Assembly (NCBI GenBank): GCA_003152555.1
Contig: PMAL01000057.1
Coordinates: forward strand, 30,255-35,834
DNA from: Acidimicrobiaceae bacterium
Lineage (GTDB): Bacteria > Actinomycetota > Acidimicrobiia > Acidimicrobiales > RAAP-2
DNA: 5,580 bases
Reading direction: 5' to 3'
In this document: piece by piece, positions 1 through 4,147 of the stretch
How the letters are laid out: each line of letters begins with the position of its first letter
How positions within the stretch are numbered: the first letter of the stretch is position 1
Program-made: the position numbers and the translations under genes
The notes under the pieces: generated by a model
The model's input: only the letters and a program-made list of their open reading frames with translations
Database searches by the model: none
What the model was told of the DNA's origin: nothing

Positions 1-203
1 ACATCGCCCCGACGACCGCGGCCGCCCCTCATTGAGGTCTCGCCGTCGCGTCCGCCACGACCGTGGCCGTGGTTGTGGCCGCCTTCGTGTCGTCCACCAC
101 GCCCAATTCGGCGCGACGGGCGACTGTCATTCTGATCTCCATCACCGATCCCGGTGAATCTCGATCGCCCATTTGGCGATTGATTGAAATCTCGATTTCT
201 CAT
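1..203 (-). CDS. PadR-family transcriptional regulator, N-terminal part (runs off left edge)
   Basis: An open frame runs from an ATG at 203-201 to the window edge, giving 67 complete codons with no stop. Residues 1-32 are polar and probably disordered. Residues 33-56 are rich in Gly, Arg and His, with H39, H43, H45 and H47 in HEGGHNHGHGRGG, followed by a basic block RGGRGRRGDV (59-68). In PadR-family proteins a Gly/Arg-rich leader of this kind directly precedes the winged-helix domain, which would lie beyond the edge. The layout recalls E. coli YqjI, a PadR regulator whose His-rich leader binds nickel or iron; metal sensing here is inference. The start is supported by AAAGGA seven bases upstream and by a promoter just before it. 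An internal ATG at 32-30 lacks a ribosome site and would drop the His-rich part. It follows the exporter gene on the same strand after 124 bp but has its own promoter. The family call rests on the leader only, because the DNA-binding domain is not visible. Confidence 0.6.
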   Translation of the reverse strand, partial: MRNRDFNQSPNGRSRFTGIGDGDQNDSRPSRRIGRGGRHEGGHNHGHGRGGRDGETSMRGGRGRRGD

Positions 204-249
204 TATCGTATCCTTTCGATAGTTACGTGACTATAACGATATATCGATA
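204..249. promoter_or_regulatory. Palindrome cluster, likely operator of the PadR-like regulator
   Basis: Five copies of the pentamer TATCG or its complement CGATA lie within 46 bp (204-208, 217-221, 237-241, 242-246, 245-249). They form TATCG-N8-CGATA, the perfect palindrome CGATATATCG (237-246) and the overlapping TATCGATA (242-249). Between them sits ATAGTTACGTGACTAT (219-234), symmetric except for one mismatched pair. The cluster covers the predicted -10, start point and ribosome site. PadR regulators commonly repress their own gene through AT-rich inverted repeats, so autoregulation is the simplest reading. Binding by this protein is inferred. Confidence 0.45.
211..216 (-). promoter_or_regulatory. 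Ribosome binding site of the PadR-like gene
   Basis: Reading the minus strand, AAAGGA ends seven bases before the ATG at 203-201. It supports the upstream start, which keeps the His-rich leader, over the internal ATG at 32-30, which has no such site. Confidence 0.55.
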
Positions 250-257
250 ACAGTCGA
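230..257 (-). promoter_or_regulatory. Putative promoter of the PadR-like gene
   Basis: On the minus strand a -35-like TCGACT (257-252, four of six consensus bases) and a -10 TATAGT (235-230, five of six) are separated by 16 bp. The start point would fall near 223, giving a leader of about 20 nt that contains the AAAGGA ribosome site. The spacer holds the perfect palindrome CGATATATCG, so a protein bound there would block RNA polymerase. This is a prediction from box matching; the -35 is weak. Confidence 0.4.
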
Positions 258-327
258 AAGTCGAGTCTTTTTTCAGATTTCTCTCAGTTGATCCTGTTCT
301 AGTCAGTAATCCATAACAAAGTACATA

Positions 328-1842
328 TTACACGGAGAAAGATGGCTCAAGCTCGAGGGCCATCGGATCGGCACCCTCGCCCGCCAGCACGTGGTTGCTC
401 TTGGGCCCAATGAATATGGCGGCCACTACGGCCGACATGGCGACCAGCGCGGCGCTCACTTCGAAGGCCGTGGTGTAGCCGTGGACCGCGGCCAGCTGGA
501 CCACTGCCGGCGACCCACCGATGCGCGACGCGAGGTATCCGGCCGTGGCCGACGCGGCGATGGTGTTGAGGAACGCCGTACCGAGCGCGCCGCCTACTTG
601 CTGGGTGGTATTGACGAGCGCACTGGCAACACCCGCATCCTGGGGGTCAACGCCGTAGAGCGAGGTTGAGTTCATGGGCACGAAGACCAAGCCCATGCCA
701 ATGCTGACCACGACTTCGGGTATGAGCACGTGCAGCGCGTAGGTGCTGTGCGGCTGGAGGCGGCTGAACCACAGCAGTCCGGCCGTCGCCATGGCGAGTC
801 CCGTGACGATCAGCGTTCGCGGTCCGGTGCGCGGCAGGATCCGGCTCGCTGATCCGGCGCCGATGATGATCCCGGCGGAGAAGGGCAGGAAGGCAAAGCC
901 CGTCTTCAACGCGCTGTAGCCCAGCGTGCCCTGGAGGAAGTAGGTGAGGAATAAGAATGTGCCCAACAGCGCACAACCCACCAGCAACGAGGTGAGCAAT
1001 GATCCACCGCGGCGCCGCTCTAAGACCACGCGCATGGGCAGCAACGGGTGCGCTGAGCGAAGCTCAAGCCCAACAAAAGCGGCCAGCAGCACTGCCGCAC
1101 CAATGAAGAGCGTGACGGTCAACGTCGATCCCCAGCCATGCGAGGCCACCATGGTGAATCCGTAGACCAGCAGGAAAAGCCCCCCGGTCGCGGTTATGGC
1201 GCCGGGCAGGTCGTAGCCGTGACGGGCTTCGGCCTTGCTCTCGGTGATCACTTGACGCGCCGCGATAGCGGCCACCAGGGCAATGGGCACGTTGATGAGC
1301 AACGTCCAGCGCCACGAGGCGAACTCGGTCAGGATGCCGCCGAGGACCAAACCAATGGCGGCGCCACCGCCGGCGACGGCGCCGTAGACGCCAAAGGCGC
1401 GGGCCCGTTCGCGAGCTTCGGTGAAGGTGACGGTCAGGAGGGACAAGGCTGCGGGCGCCATGACCGCGGCGAACGCGCCCTGTAAGGCACGGGCGCTGAA
1501 GAGCATGGCCTGGTTCTGTGCGAGGCCGCCTAACGCGGAGGCGACGCCGAAGCCGAGCAGGCCAATGATGAACATGCGACGACGACCCAGGTAGTCAGAG
1601 ATGCGACCACCCAGGAGCAGCAAGCTGCCGAAGGCCAGCGTGTAGGCGCCGAGCACCCACTGGCGGTTCGCGACAGAGATGTGCAGCGCGTGCTGGGCCG
1701 AGGGCAGCGCCACGACGACAACTGACGCGTCCAGCACGATCATGAGCTGGGCAATCGCGATGACCGCGAGCGACCAGTAGCGCTTGGGATCGAGCTGGGG
1801 CTCGTCTTTCGGTAGTACTTCGATAGCTGTCTCTGACGACAT
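328..1842 (-). CDS. DHA2-type (14-TM) major facilitator multidrug exporter
   Basis: A complete 504-residue integral membrane protein, a normal length for the drug:H+ antiporter-2 (QacA/EmrB-like) family; it should export drugs or other toxic molecules across the cytoplasmic membrane using the proton gradient. About 14 hydrophobic segments are visible. Landmarks are LDASVVVVALP at 37-47 (TM1, with the acidic D38), loop motif A GRISDYLGRRR at 79-89, the motif C region AGGGAAIGLVLGG at 157-169 followed by SWRW at 176-179 and INVP at 183-186, and DAGVASALVNTTQQVGG at 402-418 in the TM13 region. Two departures from consensus: the usual Asn of LDxxxVNVALP is Val44, and the Pro common in motif C is absent (Leu165), as in many actinobacterial members. 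The ATG is preceded by AGGTGA at a 5-base spacing. It is divergent from the TetR gene and shares its operator region, so it is probably TetR-repressed. The substrate cannot be read from sequence. Confidence 0.93.
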   Translation of the reverse strand: MSSETAIEVLPKDEPQLDPKRYWSLAVIAIAQLMIVLDASVVVVALPSAQHALHISVANRQWVLGAYTLAFGSLLLLGGRISDYLGRRRMFIIGLLGFGVASALGGLAQNQAMLFSARALQGAFAAVMAPAALSLLTVTFTEARERARAFGVYGAVAGGGAAIGLVLGGILTEFASWRWTLLINVPIALVAAIAARQVITESKAEARHGYDLPGAITATGGLFLLVYGFTMVASHGWGSTLTVTLFIGAAVLLAAFVGLELRSAHPLLPMRVVLERRRGGSLLTSLLVGCALLGTFLFLTYFLQGTLGYSALKTGFAFLPFSAGIIIGAGSASRILPRTGPRTLIVTGLAMATAGLLWFSRLQPHSTYALHVLIPEVVVSIGMGLVFVPMNSTSLYGVDPQDAGVASALVNTTQQVGGALGTAFLNTIAASATAGYLASRIGGSPAVVQLAAVHGYTTAFEVSAALVAMSAVVAAIFIGPKSNHVLAGEGADPMALELEPSFSV

Positions 1843-1847
1843 CTACG

Positions 1848-1853
1848 TCACCT
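1848..1853 (-). promoter_or_regulatory. Ribosome binding site of the first exporter
   Basis: AGGTGA on the minus strand, five bases before the ATG at 1842-1840, within a longer purine run (AGAGAGGTGA). It fixes the start of the 504-residue protein. Confidence 0.6.
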
Positions 1854-1924
1854 CTCTGTTGGAACTGCCTGCGCGAACTCAAATCTCTCGAGCGAACTTT
1901 CCTTGGAATCCAGGGCGGTGACAC

Positions 1925-1952
1925 TTGAATCGGAACTATGGTTCCGGATAAA
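1925..1952 (+). promoter_or_regulatory. Putative promoter of the TetR gene
   Basis: TTGAAT (1925-1930, four of six) and GATAAA (1947-1952, four of six) are separated by exactly 16 bp, and that spacer is operator copy O1 (1931-1946). Transcription would start near 1959, leaving a leader of roughly 50 nt that crosses O2 and carries the AGGAGG site. The boxes are weaker than those of the opposing exporter promoter, as often seen for an autoregulated repressor. This is a prediction. Confidence 0.5.
1931..1946. promoter_or_regulatory. TetR operator copy O1 (perfect inverted repeat)
   Basis: CGGAAC-TATG-GTTCCG is a perfect 6-bp inverted repeat around a 4-bp spacer. It fills the space between the -35 and -10 boxes of the predicted TetR promoter and lies at the start of the exporter's transcribed leader. 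TetR-family dimers bind short palindromes of this kind between divergent genes. Assignment to the adjacent TetR protein is inferred from position and from the second copy 31 bp away. Confidence 0.65.
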
Positions 1953-1956
1953 TGCC

Positions 1957-1985
1957 ACTATAGTAACGATGGTTCCGTTTGTCAA
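1957..1985 (-). promoter_or_regulatory. Strong promoter of the first exporter gene
   Basis: On the minus strand there is a perfect -35 TTGACA (1985-1980), a 17-bp spacer and a near-consensus -10 TATAGT (1962-1957, five of six). Transcription would begin near 1950, giving a leader of about 108 nt before the exporter ATG. The spacer is almost filled by operator copy O2 (1962-1977), so repressor binding would directly exclude RNA polymerase. The box quality suggests high output once derepressed. Confidence 0.7.
1962..1977. promoter_or_regulatory. TetR operator copy O2
   Basis: AGTAAC-GATG-GTTCCG matches O1 in all six right-arm bases and four of six left-arm bases, with the same 4-bp spacer. Its centre is 31 bp from that of O1, about three helical turns, so two dimers would sit on the same face of the DNA. 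It occupies the spacer of the strong exporter promoter. Confidence 0.6.
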
Positions 1986-1995
1986 CTATTCCGCC

Positions 1996-2001
1996 AGGAG
2001 G
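1996..2001 (+). promoter_or_regulatory. Consensus ribosome binding site fixing the TetR start
   Basis: A perfect AGGAGG with 8 bases to the ATG at 2010. The same frame is open upstream to an ATG at 1938, but that ATG lies inside operator O1, upstream of the expected transcript start, and has no ribosome site. The start is therefore placed at 2010. Confidence 0.8.
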
Positions 2002-2009
2002 CGATTTTC

Positions 2010-2666
2010 ATGTCTGAAGCTCATGTCGGGAGCGACCACGCGGCGAGTGGAACTTCGGGCAATATGGAGACAATGGACGCGACCGTTGGTGTAGAGATGA
2101 CCAAGCCCATGCGTGCCGACGCCGTGAGGAACCACGAGAAGATCCTGTTGGCCGCCGAAGAGATATTCGCCCTCGACGGGGTGACGGTGCCCATCGACCT
2201 GATCGCCGAGCGCGCGGGCGTGGGCATTGGCACGCTCTATCGTCACTTCCCCACCAAGGAGTCGCTCTACGAAGCCATCGTGGTGACCAGAATCTCCAAC
2301 GTGCTGGAGATTGCGGACCGGTACGCCAACGACGAAGATCCCGGACAGGCTCTGTTTAACTTCCTGCGTGAATTCGCGACCCAGGTGGCAGACAAGCAGG
2401 ACCTCTTTGAGTCGCTCATTCAGGCCGGCATCGACATCAAATCGAAACTCGCCGACCAGGTCGAAGAGTTGGTCCGCCGTGTCGACGTGCTGCGCCAGTT
2501 GGCCGTCGACGCGGGCACCGTGCGCGCCGACGTGACCACGACCGACATGCTCAATCTGGTGATGGGCAGTTGCCACGCCGCGAGCCATTCGGATGACGAT
2601 GATGTGAGTCTGCTGCGACTCGTCAACATTGTCATTGCGGGCATTCAGCCGCACACCGTGGGTTAG
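2010..2666 (+). CDS. TetR/AcrR-family transcriptional repressor
   Basis: A 218-residue protein, typical for TetR repressors. Residues 1-32 form a polar, probably disordered leader. The DNA-binding domain follows: KPMRADAVRNHEKILLAAEEIF (about 32-53) begins helix 1, and the helix-turn-helix IDLIAERAGVGIGTLYRHF (62-80) carries the family signature GVGxGTLYRHFPTKESL. Residues 90-218 form the helical ligand-binding and dimerisation domain, which varies between members and gives no clear ligand. The RADAxRNxEKIL opening and the VGIGTLYRHFP form resemble SbtR-like actinobacterial TetR proteins. The gene is divergent from the first exporter with two operator copies between them, so it very probably represses both genes and is released by a compound the pump removes. 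The dehydrogenase gene follows on the same strand after 108 bp. An internal ATG at 2097 would remove the leader but lacks an equally good ribosome site. Confidence 0.92.
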   Translation: MSEAHVGSDHAASGTSGNMETMDATVGVEMTKPMRADAVRNHEKILLAAEEIFALDGVTVPIDLIAERAGVGIGTLYRHFPTKESLYEAIVVTRISNVLEIADRYANDEDPGQALFNFLREFATQVADKQDLFESLIQAGIDIKSKLADQVEELVRRVDVLRQLAVDAGTVRADVTTTDMLNLVMGSCHAASHSDDDDVSLLRLVNIVIAGIQPHTVG

Positions 2667-2719
2667 CCACACGGAGTTCTGGCGTCTCACGAAGTTAGTG
2701 ACCCTAGCCACGCTCAGCA

Positions 2720-2735
2720 CGGAATCTCAGTTCGC
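2720..2735. promoter_or_regulatory. Possible third TetR operator (O3) upstream of the dehydrogenase
   Basis: CGGAAT-CTCA-GTTCGC has the 6-4-6 layout of O1 and agrees with it in five of six left-arm and four of six right-arm bases, keeping the GAA-N6-TTC core. It ends 39 bp before the dehydrogenase ATG. I see no convincing promoter boxes around it. If real, it would place the dehydrogenase in the same regulon as the exporter. A chance match is possible. Confidence 0.35.
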
Positions 2736-2774
2736 CCTTTTAGCATTGCCCAAGTACCAGAAGGGTGGGACAAC

Positions 2775-3521
2775 ATGTCAATGAACGTGTCGAAGGGTGC
2801 CAGGGTCGCGATCGTCACCGGCGGATCGGGTGAGATCGGCCGAGCCGTGGCCGAACGCCTCGGCGCCGACGGGATGCACGTCGTGGTCCACTACGCCGCC
2901 AATCGGGCGAAGGCCCAAGAAGTCGTGGAGCTCATCACCAACGCGGGCGGTTCGGCCATTGCGCTGGGGGGTGACGTCGCCGATGAGTCCAGCATGGTGG
3001 CGTTATTCGACGAAACCGAACAACACTTTGGCGGCGTGGACGTGGTTGTCCATACCGCCGGCATCTTGGTTCTCTCGACCATCGCCGAACTCAACCTCGA
3101 GGACTTGGACCGCATTATTCGCACGAACATTCGCGGCACGTTCGTCGTTGATCAACAGGCCGCGCGACGGGTGCGTGCCGGTGGCGCGATCATCAACTTC
3201 TCGACGTCCGTGATTAGGCGCGCCGTGCCGACGTATGGGGCCTACGCGGCCACCAAGGGAGCGGTCGACGTGATCACCATGATCCTCGCGAAAGAACTGC
3301 GCGATCGAGACATCACGGTCAATACCCTCGCGCCCGGGGCGACGGCGACGTCGATGTTCCTGCACGACAAGGACGACGCCGCGATTGCCCGGTTCTCGAA
3401 GGCCCCCGCACTGGGCCGAATGGGTGTGCCCGACGATATGGCGAGCGTCGTGGCCTTTCTCGCGGGCCCGGCGCGCTGGATCAACGGCCAGGTCATCTAC
3501 GCCGACGGTGGAATGATTTAG
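2775..3521 (+). CDS. Classical short-chain dehydrogenase/reductase (SDR)
   Basis: A 248-residue single-domain Rossmann-fold oxidoreductase, the usual size for FabG-like classical SDRs, which use NAD(P)H or NAD(P)+ on carbonyl or hydroxyl substrates in the cytoplasm. Landmarks are the dinucleotide loop TGGSGEIG at 15-22, D67 of the GGDVAD segment (65-70), HTAG at 93-96 in place of the common NNAG, the active-site N118, a catalytic Ser at 143 or 145 (NFSTS), and Y157xxxK161 (YAATK). The C-terminal GRMGVPDDMASVVAFLAGP and INGQVIYADGG (236-246) are standard. Oddly, the middle Gly of TGxxxGIG is Glu20. The AANRAKA segment after strand 2 hints at NADP(H) preference. A purine-rich stretch (AGAAGG, 2759-2764) precedes the ATG; a second ATG lies two codons later. 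It follows the TetR gene after 108 bp and may be co-transcribed or controlled through O3. It could modify the pump's substrate or be unrelated; the substrate is unknown. Confidence 0.93.
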   Translation: MSMNVSKGARVAIVTGGSGEIGRAVAERLGADGMHVVVHYAANRAKAQEVVELITNAGGSAIALGGDVADESSMVALFDETEQHFGGVDVVVHTAGILVLSTIAELNLEDLDRIIRTNIRGTFVVDQQAARRVRAGGAIINFSTSVIRRAVPTYGAYAATKGAVDVITMILAKELRDRDITVNTLAPGATATSMFLHDKDDAAIARFSKAPALGRMGVPDDMASVVAFLAGPARWINGQVIYADGGMI

Positions 3522-3528
3522 TACGCAT

Positions 3529-3556
3529 GTGCGACGTGCGGCAACGCAGTGCGCAC
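3529..3556. terminator. Hairpin between convergent genes, possible bidirectional terminator
   Basis: In the 42-bp gap between the converging dehydrogenase and MarR genes, GTGCG (3529-3533) pairs with CGCAC (3552-3556). TGCG (3537-3540) pairs with CGCA (3545-3548) around a GCAA tetraloop, and two further pairs with single-base bulges link the two stems. There is no T-run on either side, so this is not a classical intrinsic terminator. U-tract-poor hairpins have been proposed to act as terminators in actinobacteria, which is the basis for this tentative call. Confidence 0.3.
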
Positions 3557-3563
3557 GGTCACC

Positions 3564-4067
3564 TCAACTGCCGACGGACTCCGAGGACGCGGCGACTTCA
3601 TTCGCCTGCAGATTGGCGCTGTGTCCGTCGAGTGCCTTACGCAAGAGGTGCGCGAGCTCCGAACGCTCTTGGGCGTTCAGCCCCACCAGAATCTCGTCTT
3701 CCAATGTCTGCTGGGCCGCTTCCGCGCGATGCAGGGCTCGGCGACCCTCCTCGGTCATCGTGACGATGTGACGGCGCCGGTCCAGGGGATCACGTCGGCG
3801 CTCCACGTAGTCGGCCGCCTCCAGATCGTTGAGCAGCAGCACGCAATAATTGGCGTCGATGCAGAGGCCGTCAGTGAGGGCCTGCTGGGTGGACTCATCA
3901 AAGTCGCGCAGGAAGGACAGCGCGGCCAGTTCCTTCAGGGTTTGACCGAGTAACTCGGGCGTGCTGCGTCGCGAAACGAGACGTGAGAGTTGCGTGAGCA
4001 ACAGGATGGGTCCAGTGGACGGATTTTCATCCATATTTTTTAATAGTAGCGAGGTGTCGATATTCAT
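3564..4067 (-). CDS. MarR-family winged-helix transcriptional regulator
   Basis: A 167-residue protein, typical for MarR regulators, which bind DNA as dimers and release it on binding small phenolic or toxic ligands, or on oxidation. After a helical N-terminus (19-33), the winged helix spans about 44-112: TLKELAALSFLRDF, then helix-turn-helix residues 58-83 with recognition helix DANYCVLLLNDLEAA (71-85), then the wing ERRRDPLDRRRHIVTMTEEG (89-108) with its family-typical DxxDRRRH. Residues 112-145 form the C-terminal dimerisation helices, with a loose polar tail. Cys69 and Cys75 flank or enter the recognition helix. The ATG at 4067-4065 lacks a ribosome site but lies about 10 bases after a perfect TATAAT, which suggests a nearly leaderless mRNA. 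The frame extends upstream to an ATG at 4160, but that ATG is upstream of the promoter and overlaps the divergent gene. A later ATG at 4034 is possible. It is head to head with the second exporter, its probable target. Confidence 0.9.
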   Translation of the reverse strand: MNIDTSLLLKNMDENPSTGPILLLTQLSRLVSRRSTPELLGQTLKELAALSFLRDFDESTQQALTDGLCIDANYCVLLLNDLEAADYVERRRDPLDRRRHIVTMTEEGRRALHRAEAAQQTLEDEILVGLNAQERSELAHLLRKALDGHSANLQANEVAASSESVGS

Positions 4068-4084
4068 GATATAGTGATTATATC
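4068..4084. promoter_or_regulatory. MarR operator (perfect 6-5-6 inverted repeat)
   Basis: GATATA-GTGAT-TATATC has perfect 6-bp arms and a 5-bp spacer, directly abutting the MarR start codon and covering its -10 box. MarR dimers bind AT-rich palindromes of about 16-20 bp in divergent promoters, so this is the obvious autoregulatory site. It lies 64 bp upstream of the second exporter ATG and could also control that gene. I could not identify the exporter's own promoter boxes with confidence (weak TAGTGA 4072-4077 and GATAAA 4096-4101, 18 bp apart). Confidence 0.6.
4077..4082 (-). promoter_or_regulatory. -10 box of the MarR gene (leaderless promoter)
   Basis: A perfect TATAAT on the minus strand. 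Transcription should start around 4070-4067, at or within a few bases of the MarR ATG, which explains the missing ribosome site. I found no good -35 at 16-19 bp. The box lies within the inverted repeat at 4068-4084. Confidence 0.55.
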
Positions 4085-4134
4085 TACTTCTGGATGATAA
4101 AGATACATTGCCCAGTAGATCCACCTTACTAACT

Positions 4135-4139
4135 GAGGA
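4135..4139 (+). promoter_or_regulatory. Ribosome binding site of the second exporter
   Basis: GAGGA, eight bases before the ATG at 4148. It supports this start; the first codons are AT-rich, as expected for an efficiently initiated message. Confidence 0.6.
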
Positions 4140-4147
4140 CACCGCTA

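Noticed and set aside
237..246. GATATATC resembling the MarR operator halves GATATA/TATATC
   Set aside because: The arms are fused with no 5-bp spacer and belong to a larger TATCG cluster, so a shared regulator is not supported; probably coincidental AT-rich palindromes.
250..275. Possible terminator from AGTCGA repeats followed by TTTTTT (plus strand)
   Set aside because: AGTCGA-AAGTCGA is mainly a direct repeat; the only stem is the 4-bp self-complementary TCGA with a 3-base loop, and no plus-strand gene ends here.
1138..1485. Plus-strand open frames opposite the first exporter
   Set aside because: Low-complexity Gly/Ala/Arg/Asp-rich translations antisense to a clear transporter; typical of GC-skewed third positions rather than genes.
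1938..2009. Upstream extension of the TetR frame to an ATG at 1938
   Set aside because: That ATG lies inside operator O1 before the predicted transcript start, whereas the ATG at 2010 has a perfect AGGAGG at 8 bases.
2650..2680. Short inverted repeat CCGTG/CACGG over the TetR stop codon as a terminator
   Set aside because: Only five pairs, a 9-base loop and no T-run; too weak to call.
1986..2720. Long minus-strand open frame (244 codons) opposite the TetR gene
   Set aside because: It is the mirror of the TetR coding frame in GC-rich DNA, shows no family signature, overlaps the operator-proximal region, and has no ribosome site. The plus-strand frame has unmistakable TetR motifs.
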